From an uncultured Lachnospiraceae bacterium (lineage in GTDB: Bacteria; Bacillota; Clostridia; Lachnospirales; Anaerotignaceae), in the NCBI GenBank assembly GCA_944384285.1, contig CALWSX010000018.1, positions 1 through 6,917 on the forward strand: 6,917 nucleotides of DNA, in the 5' to 3' direction. A program made the translations under genes and the position numbers. This document shows, one piece after another, positions 1 through 6,092 of this stretch. The notes below the pieces were generated by a model. That model was not told the DNA's origin. It made no database searches and worked only from the letters and a program-made list of their open reading frames with translations. Every line of letters begins with the position of its first letter. The stretch's first letter is position 1.

Positions 1-217
1 TGCTCATAAGCATAATATTTACGCCAAATGGTTTATCTGTAAGGCTTTTACATTTTCTTATGTTTTCCCTAACTTGTTCCGCATTCATTCCGCCGGCAGC
101 AATAATTCCAAGTCCACCTGCGTTTGATACTGCAGCAGCAAACTCTCCTGTTGCAATATTTGCCATACCACCCTGCATTATAGGAAATTCGATTCCAAAC
201 ATTTCATTTAATCTCAT
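1..217 (-). CDS. fabK: FMN-dependent enoyl-ACP reductase FabK, N-terminal part (truncated by window edge)
   Basis: Only the first 72 codons are present; the gene continues beyond base 1. FabK uses FMN and NAD(P)H to reduce trans-2-enoyl-ACP to acyl-ACP, the last step of each fatty-acid elongation cycle, in the cytoplasm. The visible part is the start of the TIM-barrel shared with 2-nitropropane dioxygenase/nitronate monooxygenase: FPIMQGGMA at residues 11-19, a Gly-rich NAGGLGIIAAGG at 32-43, and the segment SLTDKPFGVNIMLMS at 58-72. The last segment matches known FabK proteins closely and argues for FabK over a nitronate monooxygenase. The start at 217 follows a GGGGGTG ribosome binding site (224-230) and lies 16 bases after the fabH stop, so the two genes are very probably co-transcribed. 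This enzyme type replaces triclosan-sensitive FabI in many clostridia and streptococci. The active site and C-terminal half cannot be checked here. Confidence 0.93.
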   Translation of the reverse strand, partial: MRLNEMFGIEFPIMQGGMANIATGEFAAAVSNAGGLGIIAAGGMNAEQVRENIRKCKSLTDKPFGVNIMLMS

Positions 218-233
218 TAATTACACCCCCAAA

Positions 234-1166
234 TCAAAATTCCAAAAGCAGTCCGCCCCAAGTGAATCCTGCTCCAAATCCAACACAAATTATTCTTGTG
301 CCTTCTTTTATAAGTTCTTTTTCAAACATTTCATCTAATACTATAGGTATACTTGCAGCTGAAGTATTTCCATATTTATCTATATTGATATAAAACTTTT
401 CTTCATCATCTGCTATTTTTTTAGCCGCATTGTCAATTATTCTTTTGTTTGCCTGGTGGCATACATAATAATCTATATCACTTTTTTCAAGATTACATTC
501 TTCCATAATTTCACAAACAGTTTTAGGAAGCATTTCTGTTGCAAATTTGAAAACTTCCTTACCGTTCATTCGAACTTTTTGATCTCCAAATGCAGGACAA
601 CAAAGTTCTTCTATATTTCCTCTTGAAAAGAGTTTTGAATAAAAATTATGTTTATCTGAAAGCTCTATTAAAGCTGCTCCTGCGCCATCTCCAAAAAGCA
701 TAGCTGTTTGTCTGTCTGTAAAATCTACAAGTCTTGAAACAACTTCGCTTCCAATTACAAGTGCATATTTCTTTTTCGAATTTTCTAAAAGACATTTTGC
801 AACATGAAGTGCATATATAAAGCCTGAACAAGCTGCATTTATATCAAATGAAGGTATGTCCTCAGAAAGTCCAAGCTCTTTTTGCACCATACAAGCTGTT
901 GATGGTGTGAAGTTGTCAGGTGAAAAAGTTGCAACCATGCATATACCTATTTCGGATTTGTCAATTCCACCTTTTTCAATAGCTTTTTTTGCTGCTTCTA
1001 CAGCCATAAAAGTATTTGTTTCATCATCACAAAATCTTCTTTCATGTATACCTGTTCTTTTTACTATCCATTCGTCGTCAATTCCGGCGTTTTCCCCAAC
1101 TTTTTCGTTTGAAACAACCATTTTTGGAAGATATCTTCCGGTTGAAACAATATGTAACCCTTTCAT
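234..1166 (-). CDS. fabH: beta-ketoacyl-ACP synthase III (FabH)
   Basis: FabH starts each fatty acid by condensing acetyl-CoA (or a branched acyl-CoA) with malonyl-ACP, giving acetoacetyl-ACP. The 310-residue protein has the usual family length and the thiolase fold. The catalytic triad is visible: Cys113 in NAACSGF, His237 in CHQANKRI and Asn267 in YGNTSAASIP. The substrate and cofactor segments are also conserved: DEWIVKRTGIHERR at 31-44, LFGDGAGAALIE at 157-168, and the C-terminal GFGAGFTWGG at 296-305. The start at 1166 is 3 bases after the accA stop, and its AAAGGAG ribosome binding site lies in the last codons of accA, which implies translational coupling. The gene is followed 16 bases later by fabK. 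Preference for straight or branched primers cannot be read with confidence from the sequence. Confidence 0.97.
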   Translation of the reverse strand: MKGLHIVSTGRYLPKMVVSNEKVGENAGIDDEWIVKRTGIHERRFCDDETNTFMAVEAAKKAIEKGGIDKSEIGICMVATFSPDNFTPSTACMVQKELGLSEDIPSFDINAACSGFIYALHVAKCLLENSKKKYALVIGSEVVSRLVDFTDRQTAMLFGDGAGAALIELSDKHNFYSKLFSRGNIEELCCPAFGDQKVRMNGKEVFKFATEMLPKTVCEIMEECNLEKSDIDYYVCHQANKRIIDNAAKKIADDEEKFYINIDKYGNTSAASIPIVLDEMFEKELIKEGTRIICVGFGAGFTWGGLLLEF

Positions 1167-1169
1167 TTT

Positions 1170-2000
1170 TTATTCTCCTTTAAAGTCACCGATTTTTCGG
1201 TATTTTTTATATCTGTTTTCAACAAGTCTTGCCGGTTTCAGCTTTTGAAGTTCATTAAGGCTTTCCTCTATTTTTGTCGAAATGTTTCCATAAACAGAAA
1301 CGCTGTTGAATGTAGCTCCGCCTTCAGGCTCTTTTATTATTCCGTCTATAAGACCAAATTTATATAAATCAAAAGATGTAAGTTTCATTACATCAGCTGC
1401 TTCGGCACTCCTTGAAACATCTTTCCACAAAATTGCGGCAAATCCTTCAGGAGATAAAATAGAATATATAGCATTTTCAAGCATAAAAACTTTATCAGAA
1501 ACCGCAATAGCTAACGCTCCGCCACTGTTTCCTTCTCCTGTTACAAAAGTTATTACAGGAACTTTTAATGATGACATTTCTTTTATATTTTCTGCAATAG
1601 CAAAACTCTGTCCGTTTGCTTCTGCTTCTATTCCAGGATAAGCTCCCGGGGTATCTACAAATGTAATTATCGGTCTATTAAATTTTTCTGCCTGTTTCAT
1701 TACCCTAAGAGCTTTTCTGTATCCTTCAGGTCCCGGCATACCAAAATTACATTTCAAATTTTCTTCAAGGTTTCTCCCTTTTCTATGACCAATTACTGTT
1801 ACAGGGATATTTTTGAAAAATGCAAGTGCACAGAATATACTTTCATCTTCTTTTGATAATCTGTCGCCTTTTAATTCAAAACTATCTGTGAAAATATTGT
1901 TTACATAATCCAATATGTTAGGTCTTTGGGGATTTCTTGCCATACGAACTCTTTCGCTTGGACTTATTGTTTTATCGTTATTAACCCATTCTTCTCCCAT
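1170..2000 (-). CDS. accA: acetyl-CoA carboxylase carboxyltransferase subunit alpha (AccA)
   Basis: AccA pairs with AccD to form the carboxyltransferase that moves CO2 from carboxybiotin on AccB to acetyl-CoA, giving malonyl-CoA. The 276-residue protein is shorter than the E. coli subunit (about 319) because the N-terminal helical extension is missing; recognisable family sequence begins at RNPQRPNILDYVNNIF (22-37). Further crotonase-fold landmarks are FELKGDR (41-47), GHRKGRNLEENLKCNFGMPG (71-90), FVDTPGAYPGIEAE (114-127) and SILSPEGFAAILWKD (180-194). The usual GEGGSGGAL oxyanion-region motif reads GEGNSGGAL (155-163), with Asn158 in place of Gly. The start at 2000 is 4 bases after the accD stop, and an AGAGG site overlaps the end of accD. 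The last codons hold the fabH ribosome binding site. Confidence 0.97.
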   Translation of the reverse strand: MGEEWVNNDKTISPSERVRMARNPQRPNILDYVNNIFTDSFELKGDRLSKEDESIFCALAFFKNIPVTVIGHRKGRNLEENLKCNFGMPGPEGYRKALRVMKQAEKFNRPIITFVDTPGAYPGIEAEANGQSFAIAENIKEMSSLKVPVITFVTGEGNSGGALAIAVSDKVFMLENAIYSILSPEGFAAILWKDVSRSAEAADVMKLTSFDLYKFGLIDGIIKEPEGGATFNSVSVYGNISTKIEESLNELQKLKPARLVENRYKKYRKIGDFKGE

Positions 2001-2004
2001 TTTT

Positions 2005-2853
2005 TTACCTCTGATGTAATCTTAATAAAAGCGACAAAGTTTTTTTCATTTCACGTCTGTCTACAATATTGTCTACAAAACCATGTTCTTCCAAAAACTC
2101 AGAAGACTGAAAACCTTCCGGAAGTTTTTGACCTATTGTCTTTTCTATAACTCTTGTACCTGCAAATCCGATTAAAGCTCCCGGTTCAGCAATCATAATA
2201 TCTCCTAAAGACGCAAAGCTTGCACTTACACCACCAGTTGTAGGGTGTGTAAGAACGGATATAAAAAGTCCTCCGCTTTCTGAAAATCTTGAGATTGCAG
2301 CACTTGTTTTAGCCATTTGCATAAGAGAAAAAATACCCTCCTGCATTCTTGCACCACCTGATGCAGAAAATATTATAAGCGGAAGCTTTTTTGCCTGTGC
2401 ATATTCAATAGCTCTTGTAATTTTTTCACCAACAGCAATTCCCATACTTGCCATCATAAATCTGCTATCCATTATACAAATACAAACTTTTTGTCCGTCA
2501 ATATCACCTATACCTGTAATTAAAGCTTCATCAAGTCCTGTTTTTTCTTTTTGAGCCTCAACTTTTTCTTGATATCCTTCAAACTCTATAGGATTTTTAA
2601 AAGGCAAAACAGCATTTAATTCTTTAAATGTTCCTTTATCTATTGTTAAGCTTAATCTGTAAAGAGCTGAAATTTTGTTATGATAACCACATTTGCATAC
2701 AAGCTGATTTTCTAAAAGTACTTTTTTACTAACTTCTTCTCCGCATGACGGACATTTAAAAAAGTCACTTTCAATCTCTGCCGCAGCTCTTTTCTTTCTT
2801 ATAATTCTTAAATTACTTAATTTTTCTCGCCTTATTTCAAATAAATTTTTCAT
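2005..2853 (-). CDS. accD: acetyl-CoA carboxylase carboxyltransferase subunit beta (AccD)
   Basis: AccD is the zinc-ribbon-bearing partner of AccA in the carboxyltransferase half of acetyl-CoA carboxylase. The protein has 282 residues, a normal length. After a basic N-terminus, a zinc ribbon lies at about residues 34-58, but its second knuckle reads C53-K-C55 instead of the usual CxxC (the first is C34-P-S-C37). The crotonase-fold core follows: MDSRFMMASMG (128-138), SASGGARMQEG (163-173) and PTTGGVSASFA (204-214), the typical AccD acetyl-CoA and oxyanion segments. The start at 2853 gives MKNLFEIRREKL; there are 20 bases between the accC stop and this start, containing a GGAGG-type site (around 2863-2867). 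accA begins 4 bases downstream, so the two carboxyltransferase subunits are coupled, as expected for a heterotetramer made in equal amounts. Confidence 0.97.
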   Translation of the reverse strand: MKNLFEIRREKLSNLRIIRKKRAAAEIESDFFKCPSCGEEVSKKVLLENQLVCKCGYHNKISALYRLSLTIDKGTFKELNAVLPFKNPIEFEGYQEKVEAQKEKTGLDEALITGIGDIDGQKVCICIMDSRFMMASMGIAVGEKITRAIEYAQAKKLPLIIFSASGGARMQEGIFSLMQMAKTSAAISRFSESGGLFISVLTHPTTGGVSASFASLGDIMIAEPGALIGFAGTRVIEKTIGQKLPEGFQSSEFLEEHGFVDNIVDRREMKKTLSLLLRLHQR

Positions 2854-2873
2854 CTATTTACCTCCGAACAATA

Positions 2874-4241
2874 TCAACCGTTATTTCCCCAGTTTAATAT
2901 TTCATCAAGATGGTTTTCTATAAAGCTAACAGTGTATGTTCCCTTTATAAATTCCGGATGATATAAAATAAGATGAATTAATTCTATATTAGTCGTAACA
3001 CCATCAATTATAGTCTCCTCAATCGCTCTTCTCATCTTACGTAAAGCTTCGAGACGGGTAGGAGCATAAGCTATTATTTTTGCTGTCATAGAATCATAAA
3101 ATGGGCTTATCTCTCCGCCTGTATATAAAGCAGAGTCAATTCTTATACCATTTCCACCCGGAAAATGCATAAAATCTATTTTTCCAGGAGATGGTCTAAA
3201 GTCATTTCTTGGATCTTCCGCATTAATTCTGCATTCTATTGCATGACCGGTTAATTTAATATCTTCTTGAGTAAAGCCTAATTTTAATCCTGCAGCAATT
3301 CTTATCTGTTCTTTTACTATATCTATACCTGTAATCATTTCAGTGATAGGGTGTTCAACCTGTATTCTTGTATTCATCTCTATAAAATAGAAATTATTAT
3401 TACTGTCAAGTACAAACTCAACTGTACCTGCACTGTAATAGCCGCATGCCTTACCGGCTTTTATTGCAGCCTCACCCATTTTCTCTCTTAATTCTTTTGT
3501 GAGAGTTTTTGATGGGGCCTCTTCTATAAGTTTCTGGTTTTTTCTCTGCACAGAACATTCTCTGTCACCAAGATGAACAATATTTAAATGTTTATCCCCT
3601 AAGAGCTGAAATTCTATATGTTTAGGATTTAGAATTAATTTTTCGATATAAACTTCGTCGTTACCAAAGCATGATTCAGCTTCTTTTTTTGCAGTTAAAA
3701 AAGCTTCTTTAAGCTCTTTTTCATCATTAGCTCTTCTTAAACCTCTTCCGCCGCCTCCAAAAGATGCTTTTACCAAAACAGGATAACCTATTTCATCAGC
3801 TGTTTTTAAAGCTTCGTCTAAACTTTTAATAAAACCGTCAGAACCAGGAACAACCGGAATACCATTTTTAATCATAAGTTCTCTGGCACTGTTTTTATTA
3901 CCCATTTGGTCTATAACTTTTGCAGAAGGACCAATAAAAGTTATTCCGTTGTCTTCACAAGCTTTTGCAAATTCGCTGTTTTCAGATAAGAAACCAAAAC
4001 CCGGATGAATTGCATCACACTCAAATTTCAAAGCAGTTTCAATAATAGACGGTATGTTTAAATAACTGTCTGATGCTTTGTTTCCACCTATACAAACAGC
4101 CCTGTCCGCAAGCTCAACATGAAGCTGAGATTTGTCTGCAGGAGAGTATATAGCAAGTGTTTCTATATCCATTTCTTGACATGTTCTTATAATACGAAGA
4201 GCTATTTCTCCTCTGTTTGCGATTAATATTCTTTTAAACAT
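2874..4241 (-). CDS. accC: acetyl-CoA carboxylase biotin carboxylase subunit (AccC)
   Basis: AccC carboxylates the biotin carried by AccB using ATP and bicarbonate, the first half-reaction of malonyl-CoA synthesis. The 455 residues match the family length. Domains in order are the N-terminal biotin carboxylase domain (KRILIANRGEIALRIIR, 3-19), the ATP-grasp domain (Lys116, Lys158, glycine-rich lid GGGGRG 162-167), and the C-terminal domain (about 330-445). By alignment to E. coli AccC, the metal and catalytic residues Glu275, Glu288, Asn290, Arg292, Gln294, Val295, Glu296 and Arg338 are present in TVEF, IEMNTRIQVEHP and ECRINAEDP. The loop QRKNQKLIEEAPS carries Asn235 where E. coli has His236; this position varies among bacteria. 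The start at 4241 is one base after the accB stop, and its GAGG site lies in the end of accB, so carboxylase and carrier are translationally coupled. Confidence 0.98.
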   Translation of the reverse strand: MFKRILIANRGEIALRIIRTCQEMDIETLAIYSPADKSQLHVELADRAVCIGGNKASDSYLNIPSIIETALKFECDAIHPGFGFLSENSEFAKACEDNGITFIGPSAKVIDQMGNKNSARELMIKNGIPVVPGSDGFIKSLDEALKTADEIGYPVLVKASFGGGGRGLRRANDEKELKEAFLTAKKEAESCFGNDEVYIEKLILNPKHIEFQLLGDKHLNIVHLGDRECSVQRKNQKLIEEAPSKTLTKELREKMGEAAIKAGKACGYYSAGTVEFVLDSNNNFYFIEMNTRIQVEHPITEMITGIDIVKEQIRIAAGLKLGFTQEDIKLTGHAIECRINAEDPRNDFRPSPGKIDFMHFPGGNGIRIDSALYTGGEISPFYDSMTAKIIAYAPTRLEALRKMRRAIEETIIDGVTTNIELIHLILYHPEFIKGTYTVSFIENHLDEILNWGNNG

Positions 4242-4242
4242 T

Positions 4243-4686
4243 TTACAATACCTCTATTTCAAAGAGAGCTGCATCGAATTCTGCAAACTCTTCATTTTTT
4301 ACAAGAATTTCTTTTATTCTGCAGTCACAAGGAGCCGGTATTTTATTAAACATTTTCATAGCTTCGATTATACATACTGTATCACCTTTTTTTACTGTAT
4401 CACCTTCTTTAACATAAGGTGGCTCTTCAGGAGATGCAGCCATATAAATTGTTCCGGCAATAGGAGCTTTTATGTAATCACCGCTTTTTTGAACAATTTC
4501 TTTATTTTCAGAAACTGCAGGCATCACAGTATTTACAGTATTCACAGGATTTACAGCACTTAAATTAATAACTTCTTTAACTTCTTTTGAAAGTTTAATT
4601 TTAGTTTCTTCATGTTCAAGTTCAAGTTTTGTTATTTCGCTTTTTTCAAAAACAGAAATTAATTTATAGATTTCCTCAATATTCAT
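4243..4686 (-). CDS. accB: acetyl-CoA carboxylase biotin carboxyl carrier protein (AccB/BCCP)
   Basis: BCCP carries the biotin that shuttles CO2 between AccC and the AccA/AccD carboxyltransferase. The 147-residue protein has the standard layout: an N-terminal helical region (1-40) that binds the carboxylase, a flexible linker (about 41-70), and a C-terminal biotinyl domain (71-147). The biotin attachment site is Lys111 in IEAMKMFNKI. The protruding thumb typical of true BCCPs rather than lipoyl or decarboxylase carriers is present (SPEEPPYVKEGD, 85-96). The linker is short and, instead of a long Ala/Pro run, contains a Val-Asn-x tripeptide repeat encoded by 9-bp DNA repeats at 4525-4560. The start at 4686 follows a GAGG site at 4693-4696 with a 6-base spacer. 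The gene is separated from acpP by a 91-base gap with a terminator-like hairpin, but abuts accC. Confidence 0.97.
   Translation of the reverse strand: MNIEEIYKLISVFEKSEITKLELEHEETKIKLSKEVKEVINLSAVNPVNTVNTVMPAVSENKEIVQKSGDYIKAPIAGTIYMAASPEEPPYVKEGDTVKKGDTVCIIEAMKMFNKIPAPCDCRIKEILVKNEEFAEFDAALFEIEVL
4525..4560 (-). repeat. four tandem 9-bp repeat units inside accB
   Basis: Four consecutive 9-bp units lie at 4525-4533 (CACAGTATT), 4534-4542 (TACAGTATT), 4543-4551 (CACAGGATT) and 4552-4560 (TACAGCACT). On the coding strand they encode a Val-Asn-Pro/Thr-type tripeptide repeat in the AccB linker (residues about 43-54). The period is a multiple of three, so gain or loss of units would keep frame and only change linker length. 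Confidence 0.85.
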
Positions 4687-4735
4687 AATTTACCTCGCTT
4701 ATAAAATGTAAAAGGACAACCATACAAAAATAAAT

Positions 4736-4779
4736 AAAACTTATTTGACGCCAATTAAATTGGCGTCTTAATAAGTTTT
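4736..4779 (-). terminator. hairpin with T-rich tail directly after acpP (terminator or attenuator)
   Basis: The inner stem is perfect: GACGCCAAT at 4747-4755 pairs with ATTGGCGTC at 4759-4767 around a 3-base loop. An outer 10-bp A/T-rich stem (4736-4745 with 4770-4779) extends it after a 1/2-base internal loop. Two bases of the acpP stop codon lie within the outer stem. On the minus strand the hairpin runs into TTTTATTTATTTTTG, a T-rich but interrupted tract. It sits between acpP and accB, so it either ends most acpP transcripts with partial readthrough or separates acpP from an accB promoter that I cannot firmly identify. The outer A/T arms could also support termination in the opposite direction, but no plus-strand gene is seen there. 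Confidence 0.8.
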
Positions 4780-5005
4780 AGTTCTGGTTGTCTATAAAAT
4801 CAACGATATCTTTTACTGTTTTCATTGATGCTAACTGTGTTTCATCAATAGTAATTCCAAATTCTTCTTCTATAGCACAGTTAAGTTCTAAAGCGTCAAG
4901 AGAATCTGCTTCTAAATCTTCTGTTAATCTTGCGTCTAAAGTTACTTTTGACGCATCACAGCTTATTGTATCAATTATTATTTCTTTTACTTTTTCAAAT
5001 GTCAT
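4778..5005 (-). CDS. acpP: acyl carrier protein (ACP)
   Basis: This is the small acidic carrier that holds growing fatty acyl chains on a 4'-phosphopantetheine arm in the cytoplasm. The 75 residues fit the four-helix ACP fold. The attachment serine is Ser35 in the motif LEADSLDALEL (31-41), which is usual for fatty-acid ACPs. Helix II and III residues EEEFGITIDETQ (46-57) are typical. The start at 5005 has an AGGAG ribosome binding site at 5014-5018 with an 8-base spacer, and the gene is the first of the operon behind a strong predicted promoter. It is followed at once by a hairpin terminator, then accBCDA, fabH and fabK. Cys16 and Cys43 are present, but I draw no conclusion from them. A holo-ACP synthase gene is not in the window. 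Confidence 0.97.
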   Translation of the reverse strand: MTFEKVKEIIIDTISCDASKVTLDARLTEDLEADSLDALELNCAIEEEFGITIDETQLASMKTVKDIVDFIDNQN

Positions 5006-5053
5006 TATTTTATCTCCTATCTTTTATTATAAATATATATAAAAATATTTATC

Positions 5054-5079
5054 TAAATTTTTTTATATAAAAAAATTTA
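5054..5079. repeat. 26-bp perfect A/T-only palindrome at the predicted acpP transcript start
   Basis: Bases 5054-5079 equal their own reverse complement. The centre is ATAT (5065-5068), flanked by a run of seven T and a run of seven A, then AAA/TTT and a terminal T/A pair. With a single mismatch (5053/5080) the symmetry continues to 5050-5083. It begins about where transcription from the predicted acpP promoter should start, so it could be a weak 5' RNA hairpin or a double-stranded regulator site. In DNA this AT-rich, chance palindromes are more likely than usual. Confidence 0.6.
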
Positions 5080-5084
5080 AATAT

Positions 5085-5112
5085 ATTTTAACACATTAAT
5101 AATTAATGTCAA
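5085..5112 (-). promoter_or_regulatory. sigma-A-type promoter of the acpP-acc-fab operon
   Basis: Read on the minus strand there is a perfect -35 box TTGACA (5107-5112), a 16-base spacer and a -10 box TAAAAT (5085-5090), which matches TATAAT at five of six positions. The DNA just upstream is rich in A and T runs and could serve as an UP element. Initiation is expected near 5078, giving a leader of about 70 bases to the acpP start at 5005. Confidence 0.75.
5093..5109. promoter_or_regulatory. 17-bp perfect inverted repeat overlapping the acpP -35 box (candidate operator)
   Basis: ACATTAAT at 5093-5100 and ATTAATGT at 5102-5109 are exact reverse complements around one central base. The repeat covers half of the -35 box and most of the spacer, the classic position for a repressor. 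It does not match the FapR or FabT consensus sites as I know them, so the binding protein is unknown. It is A/T-rich, so chance symmetry is possible. Confidence 0.5.
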
Positions 5113-5397
5113 TAAAATTTTGAAAACTTTATCTTTTTTTTAACGAAAAAATTCAGCACAAAACAAATTTTTCTGAAAAAATTTTCCACAAATATTTTTT
5201 AAGTATCAAAATTTATAAAATATATACTTTAACACCTTTATATATACTTAAAATTTTTTAAAAAGTTTAGTATTATTTTTCATTTTTTTATAAAAAATTT
5301 TGCTCATTTCTATATTAAAAAATTAAATATTTAAAGCAAATATAAATTTACATACAAAATATTTACTGTTAAAAAATATTAACCTACATTTATAATT
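5113..5397. other. gene-free AT-rich spacer
   Basis: This stretch between the acpP promoter and the terminator of the upstream unit is almost pure A/T with many A and T runs. I see no supported gene, RNA gene or mobile element. Two copies of ATATATACTT lie exactly 20 bases apart (5220-5229 and 5240-5249), with an inverted AAGTAT at 5201-5206. No strong promoter beyond the acpP one stands out. Confidence 0.6.
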
Positions 5398-5424
5398 AAA
5401 AAAGGTGTCTACAAAGTAGACACC
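5398..5424 (-). terminator. intrinsic terminator of the nitroreductase/lipoprotein unit
   Basis: GGTGTCTAC (5404-5412) and GTAGACACC (5416-5424) form a perfect 9-bp stem with a 3-base loop. On the minus strand this is followed directly by six T (5398-5403) and further A/T-rich sequence. It lies 10 bases after the stop of the gene at 5435-6079 and isolates that unit from the acpP promoter. Confidence 0.93.
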
Positions 5425-5434
5425 ATAAAGTTAT

Positions 5435-6079
5435 TTATATTTTCTCCACTACACAATCAGCAAGATTAGCATTTTCCATAATCCATTTTGTAAAATCTTC
5501 TTTTGAAGTTACATTGTTAATAGTTTCATTTACAAGAATAGTTGTATTTGATGATACAATGTTGTTTTCATAAGGAATAAAAGCTACAGCAGCAGCGTAT
5601 TTACCATCATATAAATAAAAATACATTGTGTAATCGGTTACATTTTCAGCTATAAAACAATTTCCTGAAGTAATACATGTTGTTGCAGCAAGTGTTTCTG
5701 CCCCATTTAAAGCATTTAATCTTGATGGAATTGATGTAAACATACGTGTTCTTACATCTGGAAGTATTTCTTCTGGTAAATTAGTAACGCCCTGTGCAAG
5801 AGTTGCTTTATCAAGCGCTTCTTTACTTACAGTAACTTTATATGTAGCTTTTGGAGCTTTATAATCTTGTTTTCCAATTTCTTTTATAATTTCAGAAATA
5901 GGGTTGTTTGCTGTATATAAAGTAATATATTCTTCACTTTCAGCCATTTTATCAACTATTTGGACAGATTCAAGTCCTTCTTTATAAAGAGGATCCATAT
6001 TGTTTACTGCTCCTACAGAGCAAGCACATAATGGAATAAAAAGTACTACAGCCGCTAATTTTAATACTAATTTTTTCAT
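5435..6079 (-). CDS. predicted exported protein, possible lipoprotein, unknown function
   Basis: I do not recognise this 214-residue protein. The start at 6079 is chosen because AAGGAGG (6088-6094) lies 8 bases upstream and because it places a signal peptide at the N-terminus; an in-frame ATG at 6130 would lie inside the preceding gene. The signal has a basic MKKLVLK, a hydrophobic core (about 8-17) and a possible lipobox L17-C18-A19-C20, with Cys20 as the lipidated residue. Cys at position -2 is unusual, and cleavage by ordinary signal peptidase after SVGA (21-24) is an alternative. The mature part is soluble-looking, with a Thr/Asn-rich C-terminal half and three later cysteines (135, 141, 209). 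No catalytic motif is evident. Its ribosome binding site overlaps the stop codon of the nitroreductase gene, so the two are co-transcribed and probably coupled; a terminator follows. A cell-surface role is an inference from the signal only. Confidence 0.85.
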   Translation of the reverse strand: MKKLVLKLAAVVLFIPLCACSVGAVNNMDPLYKEGLESVQIVDKMAESEEYITLYTANNPISEIIKEIGKQDYKAPKATYKVTVSKEALDKATLAQGVTNLPEEILPDVRTRMFTSIPSRLNALNGAETLAATTCITSGNCFIAENVTDYTMYFYLYDGKYAAAVAFIPYENNIVSSNTTILVNETINNVTSKEDFTKWIMENANLADCVVEKI

Positions 6080-6092
6080 AATAAATTCCTCC

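Noticed and set aside
60..338. Plus-strand reading frame opposite fabK and fabH
   Set aside because: It is antisense to two well-identified genes, has no domain, and its Ser/Pro/Cys-rich composition is typical of a shadow frame.
856..1248. Plus-strand reading frame opposite fabH and accA
   Set aside because: Antisense shadow of strongly conserved coding sequence, with no ribosome binding site or recognisable product.
1306..1641. Plus-strand reading frame inside accA
   Set aside because: Lies entirely opposite accA and has no independent support.
1926..2150. Plus-strand reading frame opposite the accA/accD junction
   Set aside because: Overlaps both conserved genes in antisense and resembles no protein family.
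4690..4735. Possible promoter in front of accB (TTGTAT, 18 bases, TATAAG)
   Set aside because: Both boxes are weak matches, and similar strings occur often in such AT-rich DNA.
4788..5042. Plus-strand reading frame opposite acpP
   Set aside because: Complement of a clear acyl carrier protein gene; the product is a low-complexity Ser/Ile string.
5006..5112. FapR or FabT operator, or a riboswitch, in the acpP leader
   Set aside because: The known consensus patterns are not present, and the leader is too short and A/T-rich to show a riboswitch fold.
5248..5307. 19-codon Lys/Phe-rich ORF on the minus strand in the spacer
   Set aside because: No ribosome binding site and a composition expected from random A/T-rich DNA.
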